Positions 15,491 to 23,970 of a stretch of 54,259 nt of DNA are shown here, piece by piece; within the stretch, counting starts at the first letter, position 1, and every line of letters starts with the position of its first letter. The translations under genes and the position numbers were made by a program. Source of the stretch: JAYVSZ01 sp043774925. GTDB taxonomy: Bacteria > Pseudomonadota > Gammaproteobacteria > Burkholderiales > Methylophilaceae. The stretch covers positions 1 to 54,259 of the forward strand of contig JAYVSZ010000054.1 in the NCBI GenBank assembly GCA_043774925.1, written 5' to 3'. The notes beneath the pieces were generated by a model. It worked only from the letters and a program-made list of their open reading frames with translations. It was not told where the DNA came from and did not search any database.

Positions 15491-16767
15491 TAGGCAGTTT
15501 TGTAAACAAGGGGTAATTCTGGTTCTAAAAATTCAGCTTCTAGCATCGGTTGCATCAATTTTGCAACATGTGACATTACCCCCACCACAACCGAATTACC
15601 AAACTGTCGGTATGCTCTTGTATCTGACACAGGTATTCTAAACGTGTCAGCAAAACCCATTAACCTTGCGCATTCTCGCGGCGTCAAACGGCGTGGATTA
15701 ACGCCTTCACCTTGATACACCAATATTTCCGAGCCATCTTTGTGGTAACGGGCGGACAATGTTCGAGTGACGCTTTCACCCGTCACCAAACCGAAGCCGA
15801 AGCCGTTACCTTTTAAGCGATGTTTTTCTGCGTAGTTTTGTAAATAACGCCAAAGATTATCTGTTAGCGTGTATTTGGCGTGTTGTTGCTTCGCATCATG
15901 GTCATAAAAGCGACCTTCATCCCAAGGCAATACTGGCTCTGTGCCATCAGTTTTATGCAAAATATCTTTAAGTTTGTGCGTGCCTTTGGGTGGTAGCAAT
16001 AGTGCATCAAAATCAAATGCTGTCGGCTCATTAAAGCCTACAATTAAAATACGCTCGCGATGTTGTGGCGTGAAATGTGCGCCGTCTATTACGCGCGTAT
16101 GGATAAAGTACCCAAGCTCTTCAGTAAGCGTCCGTTTAATCACATCAAAAGTGCGCCCTTTATCATGCGAGACTAAGTTTTTGACATTTTCCAACAAAAA
16201 AGCGCGCGGCTGCTTGGCTTCAATAATTCTTGCCACATCAAAAAATAGCGTGCCTTGAGTCTCATCTTTAAAACCATGCGCGCGGCCTAATGAATTCTTT
16301 TTACTCACACCCGCAATAGAAAAAGGTTGGCAAGGAAAGCCCGCCAACAAAACATCATGGCTTGGAATGTCCTGTGCATCAACATGAGTAATGTCACCTA
16401 CCATTGTGTGGTGCCCATTAAAATTTTGTACATAGGTTTTTTGCGCATAATTATCCCACTCACTCGTAAATACGCATTGCCCACCAATGCCTTCGAATGC
16501 TGCACGAATGCCGCCGATGCCCGCAAATAAGTCTACAAATGTGAAATTTCCTACTTTTTTGGATTCAGCCTCAAATGGTAATAAGGCCTGCAAAGCTTTT
16601 ACTGCATAAGGCTTAATGGGTACTTGACGCAACTCCCAACGACGCACGGTGCGTACATTCATCTGCAAATTATCCGCAATTTGATTCTGCGTGTAAAATT
16701 TTCGCGCCTGAATTAGATAATGCCAAGCGGCATCATTTTCATTTGCTGTAGAGAGTGCGGTTGCCAT
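15490..16767 (-). CDS. DNA (cytosine-5-)-methyltransferase with N-terminal HTH
   Basis: A 425-residue m5C methyltransferase. Motif I FVDLFAGIGGIRAAFEGIGG, motif IV GFPCQPFS with nucleophile Cys146, motif VI ENVKNL, motif VIII QHRERI, and the late FGNSVVVGVM are present. Residues about 20-50 (NQIADNLQMNVRTVRRWE) form a helix-turn-helix, as in the M.SsoII/M.EcoRII group, whose N-terminal domains repress their own promoters. It is the first gene of the restriction operon and precedes the nuclease with a one-base overlap. No ribosome site precedes the ATG; a TATATT box about 7 bases upstream suggests a leaderless mRNA. Likely target family CCNGG/CCWGG, by homology only. Confidence 0.95.
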   Translation of the reverse strand: MATALSTANENDAAWHYLIQARKFYTQNQIADNLQMNVRTVRRWELRQVPIKPYAVKALQALLPFEAESKKVGNFTFVDLFAGIGGIRAAFEGIGGQCVFTSEWDNYAQKTYVQNFNGHHTMVGDITHVDAQDIPSHDVLLAGFPCQPFSIAGVSKKNSLGRAHGFKDETQGTLFFDVARIIEAKQPRAFLLENVKNLVSHDKGRTFDVIKRTLTEELGYFIHTRVIDGAHFTPQHRERILIVGFNEPTAFDFDALLLPPKGTHKLKDILHKTDGTEPVLPWDEGRFYDHDAKQQHAKYTLTDNLWRYLQNYAEKHRLKGNGFGFGLVTGESVTRTLSARYHKDGSEILVYQGEGVNPRRLTPRECARLMGFADTFRIPVSDTRAYRQFGNSVVVGVMSHVAKLMQPMLEAEFLEPELPLVYKTA

Positions 16768-16782
16768 AATCGATAATATAAT

Positions 16783-16819
16783 CTGGTAATAAAAGAGGAC
16801 ATTATGCCCTATATTACAG
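16783..16819. promoter_or_regulatory. Putative methyltransferase autoregulatory operator
   Basis: A 15-base near palindrome AGGACATTATGCCCT (16796-16810) lies 28-42 bases upstream of the methyltransferase ATG, over its presumed -35 region. From memory, the M.SsoII-group operator is (A)GGACA-AAT-TGTCC(T); the arms here differ by a single base. A second pair of arms, CTGGTAATA (16783-16791) and TATTACAG (16812-16819), flanks it almost symmetrically. Together with the HTH in the methyltransferase this suggests self-repression. The divergent ttcA promoter is 70 bases away. Confidence 0.6.
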
Positions 16820-16876
16820 ACTTTTATGTGTTTTGAATAGAATTAAAAAAGGTAATATTCAATATGTTGCCTAGCT

Positions 16877-16888
16877 TATAATACCCAC
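16877..16888 (+). promoter_or_regulatory. -10 element of ttcA, likely leaderless
   Basis: A perfect TATAAT (16877-16882) ends 6 bases before the ttcA ATG (16889), and there is no ribosome binding site. Transcription would begin at about the start codon. The -35 region is not recognisable. Confidence 0.5.
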
Positions 16889-17791
16889 ATGATTAAACAT
16901 TTACCCGACAACCACTCCAACAACTTCATAAAGCTACGCAACAGCTTGATTAGCGCCACTGGCAAGGCCATTGGTGATTACAACATGATTGAGGATGGCG
17001 ATACCGTGCTGGTGTGCATGAGCGGCGGCAAAGATAGCTATACCATGTTGATGATGTTATTGGCGTTGCAAGAACGTGCGCCGATTGATTTTAAATTAAT
17101 CGCGATGAATTTAGACCAAAAACAACCAAACTTTCCTGCAGATATTTTGCCCGCGTATTTTGAGCAATTGGGCGTGGATTACCGCATTGTGGAAGCCGAT
17201 ACTTATTCGGTGGTGAAAGAGAAAATCCCCGAAGGGAAAACGACTTGTAGCCTATGTAGCCGCCTGCGGCGCGGCATAATTTACACCACGGCAAAAGCGC
17301 TGGGCGCCAATAAAATAGCGCTTGGACACCACAGGGACGATATTGTGGAAACGCTATTTTTGAATATGTTTTTTGGCGCAAAACTAAAAGCGATGCCGCC
17401 AAAACTGGCAACGAATGATAAACAAAACGTGGTGATTCGTCCGCTTGCGTATTGCAGCGAGAAAGATATTGCCAGCTATGCGCGGCAAATGGCGTTCCCT
17501 ATTATCCCGTGCGACTTATGCGGTAGCCAGCCCAATATGCAGCGCCAAAATATCAAAGCCATGTTGCAAAAATGGGAGCTAGAACAACCTGGCCGCATCA
17601 ATAATATCTTTCGCGCGATTAGTAATGTAGAGCCTTCGCACTTGGCAGATGTTGATTTATACGATTTTAAAAGCTTAAGCCAGGCCACAAAAAATGATGA
17701 AGACCCGCTTTTTGGCGATATTGCAACAGAAGGTGCAGCGCTGAGTTTAGCTGCCAGCGATGGCAAGCGCATCGAATTTACGCGCAACTAA
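16889..17791 (+). CDS. ttcA: tRNA 2-thiocytidine biosynthesis protein TtcA
   Basis: A 300-residue enzyme that thiolates cytidine 32 of certain tRNAs using ATP and an iron-sulfur cluster. The PP-loop SGGKDSYTM is at about residues 45-53. The cluster-binding cysteine pairs are CSLCSRLRRGI and CDLCGSQ, and the GHHRDDIVETL segment is typical of the family. It is oriented away from the restriction operon and followed by topA after about 120 bases. The ATG has no Shine-Dalgarno and lies 6 bases from a TATAAT box. Confidence 0.96.
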   Translation: MIKHLPDNHSNNFIKLRNSLISATGKAIGDYNMIEDGDTVLVCMSGGKDSYTMLMMLLALQERAPIDFKLIAMNLDQKQPNFPADILPAYFEQLGVDYRIVEADTYSVVKEKIPEGKTTCSLCSRLRRGIIYTTAKALGANKIALGHHRDDIVETLFLNMFFGAKLKAMPPKLATNDKQNVVIRPLAYCSEKDIASYARQMAFPIIPCDLCGSQPNMQRQNIKAMLQKWELEQPGRINNIFRAISNVEPSHLADVDLYDFKSLSQATKNDEDPLFGDIATEGAALSLAASDGKRIEFTRN

Positions 17792-17910
17792 TTCGCACAT
17801 TTACAAATTTTATTTTACAAGTTTTACATTTGTGCGCTTGTGTTTTTACGCATTCGCTTGCTATTATCTAGCCAATTCTTAATTAACGCGCCTTAATTTT
17901 CACCTTATAA

Positions 17911-20517
17911 ATGTCTAAATTACTCATTGTAGAATCGCCTTCTAAGGCCAAAACGCTTAAAAAATACCTCGGTAGCGAGTTTGAAGTGTTGGCATCTTAC
18001 GGCCATATTCGCGATTTAATTCCCAAAAATGGTGCAGTTGACCCTGCCAATGGCTTTGCCATGAAATATGAGGTTATTGAGCGCAACGCCAAACACATGG
18101 ATGCGATTACCAAGGCGGTTAAGGCGGCAGATAGCATCTACCTCGCAACCGATCCGGATCGCGAAGGGGAGGCCATTTCATGGCATATTGCCGAAATTTT
18201 AGCCGAGAAAAAGCTGCTTAAAAATAAGCTATTAAAACGCGTAGAATTTAACGAAATTACGCAAAGCGCAGTAAAACACGCAATAGATAATCCGCGGGAT
18301 ATTGCCATGAACTTGGTGAACGCGCAGCAAGCACGTCGCGCGTTAGATTACTTGGTCGGCTTTAATTTATCGCCATTATTATGGAAAAAAATCCGCCGTG
18401 GTCTTTCTGCTGGTCGCGTGCAAAGCCCCGCACTGCGCCTGATTGTAGAGCGCGAGCTGGAAATTGAAGCGTTTAACAGCCAAGAATATTGGAGCGTGCA
18501 TTTAGATGCGCTGAAACACAAAAATAGCTTTAACGCTAAGCTGATTCAGCTCAATGGCGAAAAAATTGAGCAATTTAGCGTCATTAATCACGACCAGCAA
18601 GCCGATGTCGTCGGTAAATTATTGCTCGCCAGCGCTGGCAAAACCACGGTTTCGCGCGTGGAGAAAAAACAACGCAGCCGCAGCCCCGCTGCGCCATTTA
18701 CCACTTCTACACTACAACAAGAAGCCGTGCGCAAGCTAGGCTTTACAACTTCCAGAGCCATGAGAGTCGCCCAGCAATTATACGAAGGCATTGACGTGGG
18801 CAGTGGCACGGTAGGCTTGATTACTTATATGCGTACCGATTCGTTTAGCATGGCGGCAGAAGCGGTGATGCAAATTCGCGATTATGTGAAGAAAAATTTT
18901 GATGCAGATTACCTGCCAAAATCGCCAATTATGTACAAAACCAAGGCCAAAAACGCGCAAGAAGCGCATGAGGCGATTCGCCCGACAGACATATTCCGCA
19001 CGCCTGCCAAGCTACGTCAATATTTAAATGACGAGCAGTTTAAGCTTTATGAAATGATTTGGAAACGTAGCGTGGCCTGCCAAATGACGCCTGCCAAATT
19101 TGATGCGGTGAGCGTGGATTTAAGCGTGGGTTCGGACAAAAATTTATTCCGCGCCACAGGTCAAACGCTTGTTTTCCCAGGCTTTATCGCGGTTTATAAA
19201 GAAAGCACAGACGACACCGACGAGGATGCCGAGGCTAAATTGCCACACTTGGAAACTGGCGAGGTGTTGGATGTAGAAAAGATTTATGGTGAGCAGCATT
19301 TTACCGAGCCACCGCCGCGTTATGGCGAGGCGAGTTTGGTAAAAACACTAGAAGAATACGGCATTGGCCGCCCTTCTACCTACGCCAGCATTATCAGCAC
19401 GCTGCAAGATCGCGAGTATGTGCTGCTGGATAAAAAACGTTTTACGCCGACCGATGTTGGCCGTGTGGTGAACAAATTTTTGACCGAACATTTCACCCGT
19501 TATGTGGATTACGACTTTACCGCCAAGCTAGAAGACGCGCTGGATAACGTTGCCAGCGGTGAGCGTGAATGGATTCCGCTGATGGATGAGTTTTGGCAAG
19601 GCTTTAACGCGCAAATTATCAGCAAGGCCGATGTAGATAGGCCTGGTAACGAGTTAATAGACGAAGCTTGCCCAAAATGCGGCAAACCGCTACAAAAACA
19701 ATTGAGCCGCTTTGGTACTTTTATTGGCTGTACTGGCTATAACGACGAGCCAAAATGTGATTACAAACGTAGCATGAACGGCACTGCGCAAGCGGGTGCA
19801 GACCCTGTGGTGATTGGCGCGGACGAAGAAACTGGCAAAGAAATTTACTTGATGAACGGTCCGTATGGCCCGTATTTGCAGGTTGGAATGCCAGTTGAAA
19901 GTGAAAAGAAAAAACCAAAACGCGTCAGCATTCCCAAAGAAGTGCCGCTGGCCAATGTGAATATTGATATTGCGCACATGCTGCTTTCATTGCCGCGTGA
20001 TTTGGGCCAGCACCCAGAAACAAATAAAAAAATCGTCGCTAATATTGGTCGTTTTGGCCCTTATGTGAATCACGACGGCAAATTCAAATCGATCCCCAAG
20101 ACGGAGAGCGTTTTTGCCATTGATTTAGCTGGCGCTGTTGCGCTGCTCGCGGCCGCCAATACTGGCCCTGCACCGATTGCTGATTTAGGCGCACACCCAA
20201 GCGGCGAAGGCCGTGTGGAGGTGTATGCTGGCCGTTACGGGCCTTATGTGCAGCACACCAAAATGCGCGCTACACTGCCTAAAAGCATGGCGCCAGAGGA
20301 GCTGACCTTAGAGGAAGCGCTCGGCTTACTGGCCGAAAAAGAAGCCAAAGGGACGCCCGCAAAGAAAACGTTTGCGAAAAAAGCACCTGCTAATAAAACT
20401 GCTGTACAGAAAAGCGCGACTAAACCAGCAGCCAAAGCGACCTTGACCAAAAAAGTTGCAGTTAAAAAAACCGTCGCTAAAAAAGCACCTGCAAAAAAAG
20501 CGACTATTAAGAAATAA
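17911..20517 (+). CDS. topA: DNA topoisomerase I
   Basis: An 868-residue type IA topoisomerase that relaxes negative supercoils. The TOPRIM start LLIVESPSKAKTLKKYLG, the acidic motif DPDREGEAISWHI, and the catalytic tyrosine in LITYMRTDS (Tyr306) are present. After the core come one canonical four-cysteine zinc ribbon (CPKCGKPLQKQLSRFGTFIG plus the following cysteines) and degenerate C-terminal repeats. The last about 50 residues are a Lys/Ala/Pro-rich histone-H1-like tail with repeated AKK units, a common betaproteobacterial extension that likely aids DNA binding. A strong terminator follows. Confidence 0.97.
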   Translation: MSKLLIVESPSKAKTLKKYLGSEFEVLASYGHIRDLIPKNGAVDPANGFAMKYEVIERNAKHMDAITKAVKAADSIYLATDPDREGEAISWHIAEILAEKKLLKNKLLKRVEFNEITQSAVKHAIDNPRDIAMNLVNAQQARRALDYLVGFNLSPLLWKKIRRGLSAGRVQSPALRLIVERELEIEAFNSQEYWSVHLDALKHKNSFNAKLIQLNGEKIEQFSVINHDQQADVVGKLLLASAGKTTVSRVEKKQRSRSPAAPFTTSTLQQEAVRKLGFTTSRAMRVAQQLYEGIDVGSGTVGLITYMRTDSFSMAAEAVMQIRDYVKKNFDADYLPKSPIMYKTKAKNAQEAHEAIRPTDIFRTPAKLRQYLNDEQFKLYEMIWKRSVACQMTPAKFDAVSVDLSVGSDKNLFRATGQTLVFPGFIAVYKESTDDTDEDAEAKLPHLETGEVLDVEKIYGEQHFTEPPPRYGEASLVKTLEEYGIGRPSTYASIISTLQDREYVLLDKKRFTPTDVGRVVNKFLTEHFTRYVDYDFTAKLEDALDNVASGEREWIPLMDEFWQGFNAQIISKADVDRPGNELIDEACPKCGKPLQKQLSRFGTFIGCTGYNDEPKCDYKRSMNGTAQAGADPVVIGADEETGKEIYLMNGPYGPYLQVGMPVESEKKKPKRVSIPKEVPLANVNIDIAHMLLSLPRDLGQHPETNKKIVANIGRFGPYVNHDGKFKSIPKTESVFAIDLAGAVALLAAANTGPAPIADLGAHPSGEGRVEVYAGRYGPYVQHTKMRATLPKSMAPEELTLEEALGLLAEKEAKGTPAKKTFAKKAPANKTAVQKSATKPAAKATLTKKVAVKKTVAKKAPAKKATIKK

Positions 20518-20529
20518 AATTTAGGCGTT

Positions 20530-20569
20530 AAAAAGCGGGCTGACATTGCATGATGTCAGCCCGCTTTTT
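20530..20569. terminator. Bidirectional terminator between topA and pbpG
   Basis: A 17-base arm AAAAAGCGGGCTGACAT (20530-20546) pairs perfectly with 20553-20569 around a 6-base loop. It has A/T runs on both sides and lies between convergent genes, so it can end both transcripts. Confidence 0.95.
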
Positions 20570-20583
20570 AATTGAATTTACTG

Positions 20584-21642
20584 CTAGGAAATTTTGCCTG
20601 CCATTACCACGTTGGGCGCACCAGTATTGGTTTGGCCAGTGGTTGTAGTCGTGCTGTTATATTCCATCCATTTACGAATACGATTCGCATCGCCAATGCG
20701 CGTGAGTTTTCCGTAAGAATCTAACAACACGATAATCATTGGCTCGCCAGCGATTTTTGCTTGCATCACCAAACAGCGACCTGCTTCGTTAATAAAGCCT
20801 GTTTTAGATAAACCAATTTCCCATTCGCCGCCGCGTACTAAACCATTCGTGTTCACGAAGTTAGTTGGATTGACGCGCTCGCCAATATACACCTCGTGCG
20901 ACGGGCTGGTGGTGGCCATGCGGATTTCCTGATATTGATAAGCCGCTTGCACCATTTTTGCTAAATCTTCGGCCGTAGAAACGTTCTCACTTTCCAAGCC
21001 TGTAGGATCCACAAAGCGCGTATTTGCTAGGCCTAGGGCAAGCGCTTTAGTGTTCATCGCCTTTACAAAGGAAGGGTGGCCGCCAGGGTAGTTACTCGCC
21101 AATGAAGACGCAGCGCGATTCTCAGACGACATCAGCGCTAATTGCAACATATCGCCGCGCGTTAACCCCGCACCTACAAAAAGCCGTGACCGCGTGCCTT
21201 TGACATAATCCACATCTTCGTCTGACACATAAATTGTCTCATCCAGCGATTGCTTAGCATCCAGCATCACCATGGCCGTCATCAGCTTAGTAATCGACGC
21301 AATTGGACTTGGTGAATTGGTATTTTTTGCGTAAACCACTTCACCCGTATTTTGGTTAATAATCAATGCTTTAGAAGAAGCTAGCTGCAATACGCCACTG
21401 CCGTCGTAATTGTCACCAAGCTCAAAGGCTTGCTGGCGTTGCACTTGCAATTGATGAGCCGCGCGCAACTTAACGTTGACTCTTTGCGCGTGCGCCCTGC
21501 GACTAGAAACATTAATAAAATGTTTTTTATTGCTGACGCCAATACGTTTGTTTGATGATTTATGGGCAGCCAAAACTTCTACCGGTGCTGCAACCAATGC
21601 TAATGCCATCAAATAAAACATCGATTTTCTAAAAAATTTCAT
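20584..21642 (-). CDS. pbpG: D-alanyl-D-alanine endopeptidase (PBP7-like)
   Basis: A 352-residue periplasmic serine peptidase of the S11 family that cleaves D-Ala-mDAP cross-links in peptidoglycan. The signal peptide is at residues 1-25 (LMALALVAAPVEVLAA), then a basic linker, then the three penicillin-binding motifs: SITK, SEN (in LMSSENRAA) and KTG (in LSKTGF). The segment LINQNTGEVVYAKNTN is typical of PbpG/DacA relatives. There is no long C-terminal amphipathic anchor as in PBP5, which favours PbpG over DacA. The gene is a single transcription unit with the shared terminator downstream. Confidence 0.9.
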   Translation of the reverse strand: MKFFRKSMFYLMALALVAAPVEVLAAHKSSNKRIGVSNKKHFINVSSRRAHAQRVNVKLRAAHQLQVQRQQAFELGDNYDGSGVLQLASSKALIINQNTGEVVYAKNTNSPSPIASITKLMTAMVMLDAKQSLDETIYVSDEDVDYVKGTRSRLFVGAGLTRGDMLQLALMSSENRAASSLASNYPGGHPSFVKAMNTKALALGLANTRFVDPTGLESENVSTAEDLAKMVQAAYQYQEIRMATTSPSHEVYIGERVNPTNFVNTNGLVRGGEWEIGLSKTGFINEAGRCLVMQAKIAGEPMIIVLLDSYGKLTRIGDANRIRKWMEYNSTTTTTGQTNTGAPNVVMAGKIS

Positions 21643-21832
21643 CTTAATACTTTCCCTACATACAACACATTTGATTTTATAATAACCAAATAATGTTTAC
21701 TTGTCATCTACTTAGCACGTATTTATAAAATAAATATTAAGATTTTATTAAGTTGTTACCTTTTTGACATAAGCCACAGCAGTTTGTGCGAAAATATTGA
21801 TATTATTGTTAAGTGACATCATATAGACATCC

Positions 21833-22216
21833 ATGAAATTTCCAGCACATCTGCACTACACATCCGAGCACTTATGGGCAAGCCAAGACCCGCATGGATA
21901 CTGGCTCTCAGGCATTACCGATTACGCCCAAGATTTGCTTGGCGACATTGTTTTTATCGAGCCGCCTAAAGTGGGTGACGCACTGATTAACGGCAAGCCT
22001 TGTGGCATCGTGGAATCTGTAAAAACAGGTTCGGATTTGCATGCCCCTATGGGCGGCGTGGTCACAGAGGTTAATGAGGCGCTGTTAAACGCGCCAGAAG
22101 GCATAAACGATGCGCCTTACACAGCATGGATATTTAAATTTAAACCAACGGACGCAAGCGATACTAGCCACTTTTTAACGGCTGAGGCCTATAAAAAGCG
22201 CATTAACAAAGATTAA
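21833..22216 (+). CDS. gcvH: Stand-alone GcvH-like lipoyl carrier protein
   Basis: A 127-residue lipoyl-domain protein of the glycine cleavage H family. The lipoylation motif is ESVKTGSDLHAP with Lys64. The flanking LSGITDYAQDLLGDIVFIEPP and NEALLNAPEGINDAPYTAWI segments match GcvH, including the C-terminal motif near the end. In the glycine cleavage system it shuttles aminomethyl groups between GcvP, GcvT and Lpd. None of those genes is adjacent; the neighbours are pbpG and the coiled-coil gene. It could instead serve as a lipoate carrier for another process. Confidence 0.85.
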   Translation: MKFPAHLHYTSEHLWASQDPHGYWLSGITDYAQDLLGDIVFIEPPKVGDALINGKPCGIVESVKTGSDLHAPMGGVVTEVNEALLNAPEGINDAPYTAWIFKFKPTDASDTSHFLTAEAYKKRINKD

Positions 22217-22231
22217 AATAGTCAGGATTGA

Positions 22232-23518
22232 TTAGCTTGGTAGTACAAATTTTACTTTAAGCAATAAAGTCTGTAATTCGGCCGTTAAATCTTTGCGTAA
22301 ATCATTTTCCAGCGCAGGCATCGCGGCTGCAATCATCTGCTCCACATGCTCACGCAACACTTCTTGCACCGCAGGCAAATCGCCATTCACTTGCGCTAAA
22401 AATTGATCTCTCACCAGCGCGCTTTGCGCGCTCATTTCATCCGCAATCTTGGCTTGATATTCCGCTGCCGCCGCGTTAAAAATTTCTGTTTTTTGCTCGT
22501 TAAAAGTAGTGCGCAATTGGGCTAAAGTTTCTTGCTGAATGGACCCCACTTGGCTGTGCATCAAACCCACTTGCTCGTGCGTACTTTCCTCAACGCGCTG
22601 ATCAATCGACTGCAAAGCCGAATCCATGGCCAGCGTTAATCGCTCTTGATGCGTTGCCTGTAATTTTTCTTGGAAAACCTGCATTTTCTGCAGTAAGTCC
22701 TGCTCTAAATTGATGCTGGTTTTCTCTAATCCAACACTTAATTTTTGGCCAAAATCCACTTGAATTTCTTGCATTTTTTGCGCTAAACTTTGCGCGCCCG
22801 TTTGCTGCATTGTCTGCAATAATCCCTTAAGCGATTCGCCCAACTGCGCCTCGTGCTCGGCCAATGACTGCGCTTGTATCGCTTGCATGTGTTGTTGCAA
22901 ATCTCGTTCGCCACTCGCACTAACCGTCTGCAACGCGCTTTGCAAAGCCTGACCTAATTGCACCTGATGCTCGGTAAGCGACTTTTCCTTAAAAGTCTCC
23001 ATTTCGGCATTAACTTGCTGCGTGATATGCGTGCGCGTATCTACTTGCAAAGCTTGTACGTGCGCGTCTATTTGCGCGTTAGCCACGCCCAAGGCTGCTT
23101 GCACCTTATCTGCCAGCATAGCATCAAGCTTTGATGAAGCCTCGTCTTGTAAGGTCGAAAATTTAGCCGAAAGGCTCTCAAGCACGACATCCGCACTTGA
23201 TTGATACATGCGCGGCAGCTCAGTTTTCAGGTCCGCCTTGGTTTTATCCACAAAGTTGCTGGTATTCGCAGCTATCGCGTTTTGCGTTTTTTCAATTTCA
23301 GATTGTAATATTTTTACCAAATCCTGATGCAGATCAACGCGCAAACTTTCCAATACCGATTGTCGAATATCCTCCTCCAGCCTTGGTTTTACGTGCGCAG
23401 CAACACGCGCAATGAGTTCTGGCGTCACGCCTAATGTCGGGTCTTCGCGTCGAGCCGGCTTAGATTCAGGCTTCGGCTGATACACATCAGTGAGTACGGG
23501 AATTTTATTTTCTGCCAA
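22232..23518 (-). CDS. Large coiled-coil protein, positional relative of DUF2486-type proteins
   Basis: A 428-residue, soluble, Gln/Glu/Ala/Leu-rich protein predicted almost wholly coiled coil after about residue 50. The N-terminus carries the motif IPVLTDVYQP, which recalls the IPVLTDV motif of DUF2486-type proteins encoded next to holC in Burkholderiales (from memory). At about residues 170-250 two tandem repeats of about 40 residues are seen (EHQVQLGQALQSALQ... and EHEAQLGESLKGLLQ...). The start is TTG, preceded by AGGAAA at good spacing. It follows holC by 8 bases, in an operon pepA-holC-this gene. Function unknown. Confidence 0.8.
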   Translation of the reverse strand: MAENKIPVLTDVYQPKPESKPARREDPTLGVTPELIARVAAHVKPRLEEDIRQSVLESLRVDLHQDLVKILQSEIEKTQNAIAANTSNFVDKTKADLKTELPRMYQSSADVVLESLSAKFSTLQDEASSKLDAMLADKVQAALGVANAQIDAHVQALQVDTRTHITQQVNAEMETFKEKSLTEHQVQLGQALQSALQTVSASGERDLQQHMQAIQAQSLAEHEAQLGESLKGLLQTMQQTGAQSLAQKMQEIQVDFGQKLSVGLEKTSINLEQDLLQKMQVFQEKLQATHQERLTLAMDSALQSIDQRVEESTHEQVGLMHSQVGSIQQETLAQLRTTFNEQKTEIFNAAAAEYQAKIADEMSAQSALVRDQFLAQVNGDLPAVQEVLREHVEQMIAAAMPALENDLRKDLTAELQTLLLKVKFVLPS

Positions 23519-23526
23519 AGCGTTTC

Positions 23527-23955
23527 CTAATTAATTAAATTTGCCTGATCAATATGTTGAATCTCGTAGCCTCGATCGCGATAAAACTTGTAGCGTTGGC
23601 GCGCGGCAATTTTATCTGCTTCATCATGGCTCACCAACTCAATTAGCCGCCTAAATCGACTAAAAGCGGTGAGTTGCTGTTGTGTTAGATTAATCAAAAT
23701 GTCGTCTTGAAACAAGGTTTTTTCTTGCCAATCCACGAGCACGGGTGTTGCCGCTGCATGTGTATGGCTTGCTAATACATTTGGCAAAAAACTACTTGCA
23801 ACACCCTGCCACAAGGCGCTATTTACTTGGCTCGCAGCCTGTTCTGTTTCAGCAAAAATTGTCACCAAATGACGCTTTTCCAGCGCTTGCTGCACCAAAT
23901 TGGCTAAAGTTATTTGCTTATCGGCCAAGTTGGAATAAAAAGTAATGCGCGTCAC
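23527..23955 (-). CDS. holC: DNA polymerase III subunit chi
   Basis: A 142-residue HolC. This clamp-loader accessory subunit links the tau/gamma-delta complex with single-stranded DNA-binding protein. It shows the family opening RITFYSNL, the AETEQAASQVNSALW segment (compare DLWTF-type regions), LVDWQEKTLFQDDILINL, and the C-terminal ARQRYKFYRDRGYEIQHID. It lies between pepA and the coiled-coil gene on the same strand, with gaps of 15 and 8 bases; pepA-holC is a conserved pair in proteobacteria. Confidence 0.93.
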   Translation of the reverse strand: MTRITFYSNLADKQITLANLVQQALEKRHLVTIFAETEQAASQVNSALWQGVASSFLPNVLASHTHAAATPVLVDWQEKTLFQDDILINLTQQQLTAFSRFRRLIELVSHDEADKIAARQRYKFYRDRGYEIQHIDQANLIN

Positions 23956-23970
23956 CGTGTTTACTTTAAT

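Noticed and set aside
20344..20514. Lys/Ala-rich tail of topA as a frameshift or foreign fusion
   Set aside because: Similar basic tails are common on betaproteobacterial TopA and the frame is continuous, so it was kept as part of topA.
21764..21800. TTGACA before gcvH as a promoter
   Set aside because: The hexamer at 21764-21769 has no -10 at proper spacing; the AT-rich ATATTGATATTATTG that follows is too far away.
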